DNA of 64,000 nucleotides, taken from positions 4,588,001-4,652,000 of the forward strand of contig NZ_CP061281.1 in the NCBI RefSeq assembly GCF_014621695.1. Direction: 5' to 3'. The notes beneath the pieces were generated by a model. It had not been told where the DNA came from and did no database searches. It saw only the letters and a list, made by a program, of their open reading frames with translations. Position 1 is the first letter of the stretch, and the number at the start of each line of letters is the position of its first letter. Position numbers and translations under genes: made by a program. This document shows positions 57,100-64,000 of the stretch, piece by piece. Source of the stretch: Streptomyces xanthii. Its GTDB lineage: Bacteria; Actinomycetota; Actinomycetes; Streptomycetales; Streptomycetaceae.

Positions 57100-58182
57100 A
57101 TGGCAGAACTGCAGGATCACATCAGCGCCCCCGCCGAGGCCGGCGAGCTCGACCAGCCCGCCCCCCACCCGGCCCCGCCCCCACCGGTCCCCACCACCCC
57201 CGACCCGGCCCAGGCCCACGAGCTGCTCGCGCGACACCCCATAGCCGACGGCTACAGCGGCCTCCTCCAAGCCCTGCGCACCCTGCCCTGGTACGACCTG
57301 GAGCTGGGCGAGAGCGCCGTCGAGACCGACCTGCCCCGGCTGCGCGCCGGCGGCACCGGCGCCCTCCTGTGGGCGCTGCACATCGCGGGCGAGCGGCCCG
57401 TCACCAGCGCCCTCGAACAGATCGACCTCGTCAACCACGTCGTCGACCGCTACCCCGAGGGCCTGCGCCTGGCCCGCTCCGCGTCCGAGACCGCCGACGC
57501 CCGCGCCCACGGCCGCACCGCCGTCCTCATCGGACCCGCCCCCGCCGAAGCCGCCGGGGACTCCCTCGGCACCCTGCGCGCCCTGCACGCCCTCGGCCTG
57601 CGCGCCCTCACCCTCAGCGGCACCGCATGGGCCTGCGACACCGGCCTGAACCGGTTCGGCGAGGAGATCGTCCGGGAGATGAACCGGCTCGGCATGCTCG
57701 TCGACCTCACCGGCGCGTCCCCCGCGACCGCCCGGCAGGTGTTCGCCGTCTCCAAGGCCCCGGCGATCCTCACCCGGTCCGCCGCCCAGGCCCTCAACCA
57801 CCACCCCGACAACGCCCCGGACGAGCTGCTCGCCGCCCTCGGCGCGTCCGGCGGCCTGTGCCTCGTGCCCTGCTCCGCCGACCGCACCGGACCCGCGCTC
57901 CGCGACGTCGCCGACCACCTCGACCACGTACGCGAGATCGCGGGACCCGGCGCCGTCGGCCTCTCCGGCATGTTCGACACCGCGACCGCGCATCCCGAGG
58001 GCCTCGAAGACGTCTCCGGCTACCCCGCGCTCATCGGCGAGCTCATCGAACGCGGCTGGCCCGAGACCGACCTCGCCCAGCTCACCTGGGGCAACGTCCA
58101 ACGGGTGCTGCGCGCCGCCGAGTTCACCGCCCGCGCCGCGCACCACCGCGGGACCCCGCCCACGGGCTCGCCCCGGATCTAG
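57100..58182 (+). CDS. Degenerate M19 dipeptidase paralogue, probably non-catalytic
   Basis: A 360-residue protein with the M19 fold, aligned over most of its length with the preceding dipeptidase (EEIVREMNRLGMLVDLTGASPATARQVFAVSKAPAIL; EGLEDVSGYPALIGELIERGW). The zinc motif HND is changed to Tyr52-Ser-Gly54; the His-rich [12 protein letters not shown] is changed to TRSAAQALNHHP; GGDYDG is changed to SGMFDT. It therefore lacks several metal ligands. An N-terminal Pro-rich extension replaces the start. ATG 57100 follows AGGA. Pseudoenzyme is inferred. Confidence 0.85.
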   Translation: MAELQDHISAPAEAGELDQPAPHPAPPPPVPTTPDPAQAHELLARHPIADGYSGLLQALRTLPWYDLELGESAVETDLPRLRAGGTGALLWALHIAGERPVTSALEQIDLVNHVVDRYPEGLRLARSASETADARAHGRTAVLIGPAPAEAAGDSLGTLRALHALGLRALTLSGTAWACDTGLNRFGEEIVREMNRLGMLVDLTGASPATARQVFAVSKAPAILTRSAAQALNHHPDNAPDELLAALGASGGLCLVPCSADRTGPALRDVADHLDHVREIAGPGAVGLSGMFDTATAHPEGLEDVSGYPALIGELIERGWPETDLAQLTWGNVQRVLRAAEFTARAAHHRGTPPTGSPRI

Positions 58183-58205
58183 CGCCCCGCCAGGTCAGAC
58201 ACGAC

Positions 58206-58544
58206 CTAGCAGGCGCAGAGGCAGAACGGGTGCCCGGCCGGATCGGCGTACACACGCCACGTCCGTCCGGGCTCCCCCGTGTCCAGGAGCCGCGCCCCGA
58301 GAGCCAGCACCTCCTTCTCGGCCGCGTCCAGGTCCTCGACCCTGAGGTCGAGGTGGAACTGCTGCGAGCCGTCCGCCGCGGGCCAGGCCGGCGCCACGAA
58401 CCCGGGCGCCCCCTGGAACGCGAGCGCCCGCCCGTCCGGCGCCGTCACGTCCACCCAGTTCCCCTCGTCGCCCGTCACGCTGCCGCCGAGCACCGCAGCG
58501 TAGAACTCCGCGAGCGGACGCGGTTCGGGACAGTCCAGCACCAC
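58206..58544 (-). CDS. VOC-family protein, N-terminally shortened
   Basis: A 112-residue glyoxalase/bleomycin-resistance-like protein: VVLDCPEPRPLAEFYAAVLGG, WVDVTAPDGRALAFQ, FHLDLRVEDLDAAEKEVLALGARLL and WRVYADPAGHPFCLC. Members normally begin about eight to twelve residues earlier. Here a TAG lies seven codons before GTG 58544, with no start codon between, and repeat A6 begins about 20 bases further upstream. The 5' end looks cut or replaced. Activity is uncertain. Confidence 0.72.
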   Translation of the reverse strand: MVLDCPEPRPLAEFYAAVLGGSVTGDEGNWVDVTAPDGRALAFQGAPGFVAPAWPAADGSQQFHLDLRVEDLDAAEKEVLALGARLLDTGEPGRTWRVYADPAGHPFCLCAC

Positions 58545-58580
58545 GGTGCCGAGCTTCGCGCGCCGCTACAGAGCGAAATA

Positions 58581-58702
58581 GCCCCTGGGAGGCACGCGAA
58601 GCGTGCCTCCCAGGGGCGCGGGGCGCGACCACGGTCAACGCCCCTGGTGGCGCACGGAGTGTGCCTCCCAGGGGCGCGGGGAACTGCGCGACCAGCCACG
58701 AC
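58581..58702 (+). repeat. Interspersed repeat family A, variant copy (A6)
   Basis: Two CCCCTGG...GGGAGGC/GCCTCCCAGGGGCGCGGGG palindromes in tandem, then the standard end GGGGAACTGCGCGACCAGCCACGACG. It lies directly upstream of the VOC gene and downstream of the UDP-glucose dehydrogenase gene. Confidence 0.75.
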
Positions 58703-58772
58703 GAAGCCGCACCCGGCGACGAAACCGGTGAAGCCGCGGCGCGCAGCCGTGACCGGCGACCGAGCGGAGCGA

Positions 58773-60098
58773 CTAAGCAGACGGCCGCCCCATCGCCCGG
58801 TACGTCCACCCGGCCTCCCGCCACACCACGGGATCCAGCGCGTTCCGCCCGTCCAGAATCACCCGCTCGGCAGCGACAGCGCCCAGCTCCGCAGGATCCA
58901 GCTCCCGGAACTCCCGCCACTCGGTCAGGTGCAGCACGACATCCGCCCCCCGCACCGCCTCCAGCGCGGAGTCCGCGTACCCCAGCGTCGGGAAGAGCCG
59001 CCGCGCGTTCTCCATCCCCTTCGGGTCGTACACGGTCACCTGACCGCCCTGGAGATGAATCTGCCCGGCGACGTTCAGCGCCGGCGAGTCCCGCACATCG
59101 TCCGAGTCCGGCTTGAACGCGGCGCCGAGCACGGCCACCCGCTTGCCGAGGAACGCCCCGCCCCCCAGCGCCTCCCGCGCCATCTCGACCATCGCCCCGC
59201 GCCGCCGCATGTTCACGGAGTCGATCTCGCGCAGGAACGTCAGCGCCTGGTCGGCGCCCAGCTCGCCGGCCCGCGCCATGAACGCCCGGATGTCCTTCGG
59301 CAGACAGCCGCCGCCGAACCCGATCCCGGCCCGCAGGAACTTGTGCCCGATCCGGTCGTCGTACCCGATCGCCTCCGCGAGCTTGGCGACGTCACCGCCC
59401 GCGGCCTCGCACACCTCGGCCATCGCGTTGATGAACGAGATCTTGGTCGCCAGGAACGAGTTCGCCGAGGTCTTCACCAGCTCGGCCGTCGGATAGTCCG
59501 TCACCACGAACGGCGTGCCCTCGGCGACCGGCGTCGCGTACACCTCGCGCAGCAGCTTCTCGGCCCGCTCCCCGCGCACGCCGACCACGATCCGGTCCGG
59601 GTGCAGGGTGTCGTCCACGGCGAAGCCCTCGCGCAGGAACTCCGGGTTCCAGGCCAGCTCGACGCCCTCGGGCAGCAGCCCGGCCAGCCGCTCCGCGGAG
59701 CCGACCGGCACGGTGGACTTGCCGACGACGAGCGCGCCGGGCTTCAGATGCGGCGCCAGCGCGCCGAAGGCCGAGTCGACGTACGACATGTCGCACGCGT
59801 ACTCACCGTGCTTCTGCGGCGTGTTCACACACACGAAGTGGACGTCGCCGAACTCCGCGACCTCCGCGAAGTCCATCGTGAAGCGCAGCCGCCCGCTGGA
59901 CCCCTCGATCCCCGCGACGTGCTTGCGCAGCAGCTCCTCGAGGCCGGGCTCGTACATCGGGACCTCGCCCCGCGTGAGCATCTCGATCTTCTCGGGGACG
60001 ACATCGAGCCCGAGCACCTCGAAGCCGAGCTCGGCCATCGCCGCGGCGTGCGTGGCGCCGAGGTATCCGGTGCCGATCACGGTGATCTTCAAAGGCAT
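58773..60098 (-). CDS. UDP-glucose 6-dehydrogenase
   Basis: A 441-residue NAD+-dependent enzyme that oxidises UDP-glucose to UDP-glucuronate for cell-envelope or capsule sugars. N-terminal Rossmann KITVIGTGYLGATHAAAMAELGFEVLGLD; VCVNTPQ; VGKSTVPVGS; substrate block AELVKTSANSFLATKISFINAMAE; catalytic Cys in GIGFGGGCLPKD; C-terminal NAD-type domain LGAAFKPDSDDVRDSPAL. The ATG start is well supported. Divergent from the acyl-CoA dehydrogenase gene. Confidence 0.95.
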   Translation of the reverse strand: MPLKITVIGTGYLGATHAAAMAELGFEVLGLDVVPEKIEMLTRGEVPMYEPGLEELLRKHVAGIEGSSGRLRFTMDFAEVAEFGDVHFVCVNTPQKHGEYACDMSYVDSAFGALAPHLKPGALVVGKSTVPVGSAERLAGLLPEGVELAWNPEFLREGFAVDDTLHPDRIVVGVRGERAEKLLREVYATPVAEGTPFVVTDYPTAELVKTSANSFLATKISFINAMAEVCEAAGGDVAKLAEAIGYDDRIGHKFLRAGIGFGGGCLPKDIRAFMARAGELGADQALTFLREIDSVNMRRRGAMVEMAREALGGGAFLGKRVAVLGAAFKPDSDDVRDSPALNVAGQIHLQGGQVTVYDPKGMENARRLFPTLGYADSALEAVRGADVVLHLTEWREFRELDPAELGAVAAERVILDGRNALDPVVWREAGWTYRAMGRPSA

Positions 60099-60284
60099 GA
60101 CGAGGAGCTCCAGAGGGTGTCGGTGCCAGGGTGCTGCCAGTACTTCTCTTACTTCTCTGCTCTGCGGTGGTGCCGCGACGCGCGCCCGAGCATAGTCGGG
60201 GTATGCGGAGCTCCCCGAGGGGGCAAGTTGTGGCTGTCGCGTAGCTCACGTATCCGTCGTGCGGGCCGCGCCCTAAGATTTGGG

Positions 60285-60298
60285 TTACTTAACGGTAA
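60285..60298. promoter_or_regulatory. TTAC-N6-GTAA palindrome in the acyl-CoA dehydrogenase promoter
   Basis: TTACTTAACGGTAA is an inverted repeat in an AT-rich patch about 30 bases before the start codon. It resembles TetR-type operators of fatty-acid genes; the regulator is unknown. Confidence 0.5.
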
Positions 60299-60323
60299 TT
60301 AGCGTCGCTTGGAGTGAGAGACC

Positions 60324-61481
60324 TTGGCCGGATCGGCTGATTTCGACCTGTACCGCCCGTCCGAGGAGCACGACATGCTCCGCGACACGATCCGGGCGCT
60401 GGCCGAGGCGAAGATCGCCCCGCACGCCGCCGCCGTCGACGAGGACGCGCGCTTCCCCCAGGAGGCGCTCGACGCCCTCGTCGCGTCGGACCTCGCCGCG
60501 ATCCACGTGCCGGAGGCCTACGGCGGCGCCGGCGCCGACGCGCTCGCCACGGTCATCGTGATCGAGGAGGTCGCCCGCGTCTGCGTCTCGTCCTCCCTGA
60601 TCCCGGCCGTGAACAAGCTGGGCTCGCTCCCCGTCATCCTCTCCGGTTCCGAGGAGCTGAAGAAGAAGTACCTGGGCCCGCTGGCCAAGGGCGACGCGAT
60701 GTTCTCGTACTGCCTCTCCGAGCCGGACGCGGGCTCGGACGCCGCCGGCATGAAGACCCGCGCGGTCCGCGACGGCGACTCTTACGTCCTCAACGGCGTG
60801 AAGCGCTGGATCACCAACGCGGGCGTCTCCGAGTACTACACGGTCATGGCCGTCACCGACCCCGAGAAGCGCTCGAAGGGCATCTCCGCCTTTGTCGTCG
60901 AGAAGTCCGACGAGGGCGTCTCCTTCGGCGCCCCGGAGAAGAAGCTCGGCATCAAGGGCTCCCCGACCCGCGAGGTCTACTTCGACAACGTCCGCATCCC
61001 CGCGGACCGCATGATCGGCGCCGAGGGCACCGGCTTCGCCACCGCGATGAAGACCCTCGACCACACCCGCATCACCATCGCCGCCCAGGCCCTCGGTGTG
61101 GCCCAGGGCGCCCTCGACTACGCCAAGGGCTACGTCCAGGAGCGCAAGCAGTTCGGCAAGCCGATCGCCGACTTCCAGGGCATCCAGTTCATGCTCGCGG
61201 ACATGGCGATGAAGATCTCCGCCGCCCGCGCCCTGACCTACCAGGCCGCCGCCGCCTCCGAGCGCGGCGACGCCGACCTCACGTACCTGGGCGCCGCCGC
61301 CAAGTGCTTCGCCTCGGACATCGCGATGGAGGTCACCACGGACGCCGTCCAGCTCCTCGGCGGCTACGGCTACACCCGCGACTACCCGGTCGAGCGCATG
61401 ATGCGCGACGCCAAGATCACGCAGATCTACGAGGGCACGAACCAGGTCCAGCGCATCGTGATGGCGCGCAACCTGCCGTAG
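60324..61481 (+). CDS. Acyl-CoA dehydrogenase
   Basis: A 385-residue flavoenzyme of the short- or branched-chain acyl-CoA dehydrogenase family. Blocks: MFSYCLSEPDAGSDAAGMKTRA, VLNGVKRWITNAGVS, GSPTREVYFDNVRIPADRMIG, QERKQFGKPIADFQ, MEVTTDAVQLLGGYGYTRDYPVERMMRDAKI and the catalytic Glu in QIYEGTNQVQRIVMARNL. TTG 60324 is the start, with GGAGTGAG upstream. It oxidises acyl-CoA, possibly from branched-chain amino acids. Confidence 0.95.
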   Translation: MAGSADFDLYRPSEEHDMLRDTIRALAEAKIAPHAAAVDEDARFPQEALDALVASDLAAIHVPEAYGGAGADALATVIVIEEVARVCVSSSLIPAVNKLGSLPVILSGSEELKKKYLGPLAKGDAMFSYCLSEPDAGSDAAGMKTRAVRDGDSYVLNGVKRWITNAGVSEYYTVMAVTDPEKRSKGISAFVVEKSDEGVSFGAPEKKLGIKGSPTREVYFDNVRIPADRMIGAEGTGFATAMKTLDHTRITIAAQALGVAQGALDYAKGYVQERKQFGKPIADFQGIQFMLADMAMKISAARALTYQAAAASERGDADLTYLGAAAKCFASDIAMEVTTDAVQLLGGYGYTRDYPVERMMRDAKITQIYEGTNQVQRIVMARNLP

Positions 61482-61500
61482 CGCGCGACGGAACGACAGA

Positions 61501-61532
61501 GCAGGGGCGTCCGGGTGACCGGGCGCCCCTGC
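61501..61532 (+). terminator. Terminator after the acyl-CoA dehydrogenase gene
   Basis: GCAGGGGCGTCCGG and CCGGGCGCCCCTGC around a short loop. The rest of the gap to 61702 shows nothing further. Confidence 0.75.
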
Positions 61533-61701
61533 CCGCTTTATGGCGCCCCTTCAGGTCTTCCCGGAGGTCGGCCGGAGTCGGCCGGAAGGATTCACGCACC
61601 CGAACGCGGGGCAGGCGACCGGCGGACGTGCGGAACCCCGCGCGGGCTCCCGCACGTCCTTGTCCGTGGACAGCAGAGGTCGCGCGCGAGGGGGAAGCGG
61701 C

Positions 61702-62124
61702 GTGGAGCAGTCGGGGTCGGTCCTGGCCGAGCGGATCGCGGAGCGGAGAAGAGGCGTCGGCGACCCGCGTGCGCTGGTCGGCGAGATGAGGCGCTCGGTG
61801 CTGCTCGTGCCGGTGTCCGGCGGCGGACTCTGGTCGGTGCGTTCCGGCGGAGTGCGCTGGGTGTGCGGGTTCACGGACGAGGAGGCGCTCGCCCGGTTCG
61901 CGGAACTGCGCACGGGCCGTGACCGGCCCATGGAGTACGCGGCGCTCCTGGGCGCGCGGATCGTCGACGAGGTCGTGCCCTCGCTGGACGAGCCGGGCGG
62001 CCTCGCCGTGGACGTCGCGACCGAGGACGGGTCGATGTTCTTCCCGCCGGTAGTCGGCATCGTTCCGGACAGCGCGGCGGTCGACGCCGGCGTGCCGCGG
62101 GGAGGGGACGCCCGTGGGCGGTGA
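61702..62124 (+). CDS. SseB-like protein at the head of a type VII toxin cassette
   Basis: A 140-residue cytosolic protein. The block SVLLVPVSGGGLWSVRSGGVRWVCGFTDEEALARFAELRTG is close to the SseB N-terminal domain, and LDEPGGLAVDVATEDGSMFFPPVVG to its later part. Such proteins often neighbour WXG100 and polymorphic-toxin genes in Streptomyces. The GTG start follows a GGGGGA site; an ATG at 61540 would add a long low-quality extension. The next start overlaps its stop by 11 bases. Confidence 0.7.
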   Translation: MEQSGSVLAERIAERRRGVGDPRALVGEMRRSVLLVPVSGGGLWSVRSGGVRWVCGFTDEEALARFAELRTGRDRPMEYAALLGARIVDEVVPSLDEPGGLAVDVATEDGSMFFPPVVGIVPDSAAVDAGVPRGGDARGR

Positions 62125-62761
62125 AGCGGGCGATCTGCATTTCGGCAAGGAAGCCGTCGCCAAGTTCACCAAGGGCGTCGGCGCGACCATCGATCAGCTC
62201 GGCGAACTGGGCGGCGCCACCGGCTCGGTGATGGGCAAGGGCTTCTCGGAGCTTTCGATGACGGGGATGGAGACCGGGCACCACGGGCTCTCCGTCGACT
62301 TCGAGGACTTCTGCGAGCGCTGGGAGTGGGGCGTGCGGGCCCTGGTGCGCGACGCCAGTGAGCTGGCGAACCGGCTCGGCCTGGCCGCGGGCACCCAGTG
62401 GGAGCACGACCAGTACGTCGAGGGCGCCCTGAAGGTGGGCGTCAACTCGGTGATGGGCGGCAGCCCGTACGCCAGCGAGGAGGACATCGCGAAGCAGGGC
62501 TGGGGCGAGGTGTTCAAGCCGGATGCCCTGGACCCGGACTGGAGCGCCGAGTCGTGGGACAAGGCGGGGCAGGAGATGGGCCAGACCTGGAAGGACACCG
62601 GCCGCGCCGTTCTCACCGAGGGGCAGGGCGGGCAGCGTTCGGAGGTGCTCAAGGACGCGCTCGGCATCTCCGACGACGACTGGAACCAGGCACTGGACGA
62701 CACCTTCGGCCCGTCGCCCGAGGAACGCGCCCAGCAGCAGAGCGAATCCGGGGGGAACTGA
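62114..62761 (+). CDS. Helical secretion partner in the type VII toxin cassette
   Basis: A 215-residue protein of WXG/PPE-like character (FGKEAVAKFTKGVGATIDQLGELGGATGSVMGKGF; DFCERWEWGVRALVRDASELANRLGLAAG). Its C-terminal half (VFKPDALDPDWSAESWDKAGQEMGQTWKDTGRAV) is acidic and Trp-rich. It probably accompanies the toxin-like protein whose gene begins two bases after its stop. GTG 62114 overlaps the upstream gene. The family is not certain. Confidence 0.7.
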   Translation: MGGEAGDLHFGKEAVAKFTKGVGATIDQLGELGGATGSVMGKGFSELSMTGMETGHHGLSVDFEDFCERWEWGVRALVRDASELANRLGLAAGTQWEHDQYVEGALKVGVNSVMGGSPYASEEDIAKQGWGEVFKPDALDPDWSAESWDKAGQEMGQTWKDTGRAVLTEGQGGQRSEVLKDALGISDDDWNQALDDTFGPSPEERAQQQSESGGN

Positions 62762-62763
62762 CC

Positions 62764-64000
62764 GTGGGTATCGGCGACATCGTCAGTGACATCACGCCGG
62801 ACGTGGTCGAGGACGCGGTCGAGGACGGCGTCGAGTGGGCCGGCAACCGCGTCGAGGACGTGGGCAACTGGACGGCCGACCGGCTCGACGACGTCGGCTG
62901 GGAGTCCGGTGCGGACTGGGTCCGCGAGCAGTCCCGCTCGGTCGCCAACCGGATGGGCGCCGAGGTCGACGAGATGGATCTCGGGCAGACCGAGGACAAG
63001 ACCAAGCTCGTCTACGGCAGTCCGGGCACCCTGCGCGACCGGGCGAAACAACTGCGCGGCTTCCAGAAGGCGTTCGACACGACCGGCGACGGCATCAAGG
63101 GGCTGTCGTCCACGGAGCTGAAGGGTGAGGCGGCCGAGGCGCTGAAGAAGGCGGTGTCGAAGCAGCCGCCCAAGTGGTTCACCGGCGCGGACGCGTGCGA
63201 GAAGGCCGCGGGCGCGGTGGAGAGCTTCGCGGAGACGGTCACCTGGGCGCAGTCGCAGGCGCAGACGGCGATCGACAAGTGGAAGGAGGGCACCAAGGCG
63301 TCGGAGGCCGCCGCCGACGCGCACCGCAAGAAGGTCGACGACTTCAACAAGGCAGTCGACAAGTACAACGCGCAGCCCGCCGACCAGCGCGACCCGTCGA
63401 CCCTGCCGCCCCGGCCCGGCGAGACGTTCGAGGACCCCGGCAAGAAGCTGATGCAGGAGGCGCAGGACATCCTGGCGGAGGCGCGCAAGCAGCGGAACAC
63501 CGCCGCGGCGACCGCGTCCACGGCGGTCAAGGCCGCCCGTGACCTGGCCCCGGAGAAGCCCGACTACGGGGAGCAACTGCGCGACGGCGCGCAGGAGATG
63601 CAGATCATGGGCGACCATGTGGGTGGCGGCATCATCAAGGGCGCCGCGGGCATCGTGAACTTCGCGCGTGCGCTCAATCCCACGGACCCGTACAACATCA
63701 CGCACCCGGCCGAGTACGTCACCAATCTGAACAGCCTGGCCGCGGGGATCGTGGTCGCCGCCAACGACCCGGTGGGCACGGGCAAGAAGATGGTCAGCGA
63801 CTTCATGAAGGATCCCGCCGAGGGCTTCGGGCGGCTGATCCCCGACCTCGCGCTGACCGTGGCCACCGGCGGTGGCGGCGCCGCGGCCAAGGGCGCGCGC
63901 CTCGCGAAGGAGGCGGCCGACGCGGCGAAGGCCGGGCGGGTCGCGGACGACCTGGCCGACGCGGGCAAGGCGCGCAGGGCGCTCGACGAGGACCCGGAGG
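62764..64000 (+). CDS. Putative type VII secreted polymorphic toxin (3' end outside window)
   Basis: The first 412 residues of a longer protein. The start GTG is two bases after the upstream stop. Residues of about 1-80 are acidic and Trp-rich. About 83-200 (LVYGSPGTLRDRAKQLRGFQKAFDTTGDGIKGL ... PPKWFTGADACEKAAGAVESFAETVTWAQSQAQ) fits the putative T7SS secretion-signal domain. An Ala/Lys coiled coil and a Gly-rich pretoxin-like region (LIPDLALTVATGGGGAAAKGARLAKEA) follow. The C-terminal toxin and any immunity gene lie beyond the window. Confidence 0.8.
   Translation, partial: MGIGDIVSDITPDVVEDAVEDGVEWAGNRVEDVGNWTADRLDDVGWESGADWVREQSRSVANRMGAEVDEMDLGQTEDKTKLVYGSPGTLRDRAKQLRGFQKAFDTTGDGIKGLSSTELKGEAAEALKKAVSKQPPKWFTGADACEKAAGAVESFAETVTWAQSQAQTAIDKWKEGTKASEAAADAHRKKVDDFNKAVDKYNAQPADQRDPSTLPPRPGETFEDPGKKLMQEAQDILAEARKQRNTAAATASTAVKAARDLAPEKPDYGEQLRDGAQEMQIMGDHVGGGIIKGAAGIVNFARALNPTDPYNITHPAEYVTNLNSLAAGIVVAANDPVGTGKKMVSDFMKDPAEGFGRLIPDLALTVATGGGGAAAKGARLAKEAADAAKAGRVADDLADAGKARRALDEDPE

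Noticed and set aside
57063..60302. A 1079-codon open frame on the plus strand
   Set aside because: It overlaps the dipeptidase paralogue out of frame and is antisense to the UDP-glucose dehydrogenase; no domain is recognisable.

Overview
This is a high-GC Streptomyces chromosomal segment. It carries bldA, the tRNA-Leu(UAA) that reads the rare TTA codon, and two Rpf-type cell-wall hydrolases, one behind a ydaO (c-di-AMP) riboswitch. Starts are often GTG and often leaderless, and several families of GC-rich Streptomyces interspersed repeats are present. From enolase to the acyl-CoA dehydrogenase the gene order resembles, from memory and unverified, a block of the S. coelicolor core chromosome around SCO3098 to SCO3051.

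Layout. 0-5 kb is variable: the 3' part of a large serine recombinase with an unusual IS5-transposase-like C-terminal domain, a chloramphenicol-exporter-like gene behind what looks like an ermC-style translational attenuator, and a divergent YczR/YczE-type pair. 5-15 kb is core: rpf-like gene, riboswitch and rpfA, eno, divIC/ftsB-like, DUF501, ppx, ndh with a Rex operator, and a cyclopropane-fatty-acid-synthase-like methyltransferase. 15-25 kb has an FtsX/LolD-type ABC exporter, bldA, a Bax-inhibitor-1 protein, a thiolase, an SGNH hydrolase and cystathionine beta-synthase. 26-42 kb has an RpiR-type regulator, a WXG100-like (type VII) cassette, an NCS1 permease, a cluster of three Roadblock proteins plus a DUF4388-like protein, a LysA-like decarboxylase and a histidine-utilisation operon (hutU, an M20 amidohydrolase, hutF, hutI). 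42-49 kb has a SigB-class sigma factor with its antagonist and anti-sigma factor, then a four-gene surface operon with two sortase substrates. 49-61 kb has a peptide transporter, a two-component system, GtrA, purK-purE, a membrane dipeptidase with a degenerate tandem copy, a VOC protein, UDP-glucose dehydrogenase and acyl-CoA dehydrogenase. 61.7-64 kb begins a type VII polymorphic-toxin cassette that runs off the window.

How parts work together. The RpiR regulator, the NCS1 permease and hutU share a rare AT-rich TATTCA/TGAATA motif in their promoters, so they may form one histidine or N-compound regulon. The sigma factor, STAS protein and kinase form a partner-switching module, and a SigB-class promoter precedes the STAS gene. 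Four repeat copies appear to have become part of, or to have cut off, the ends of neighbouring proteins. No in-frame TTA codon was found by eye in any gene called here, so bldA does not seem to control its neighbours through TTA codons.
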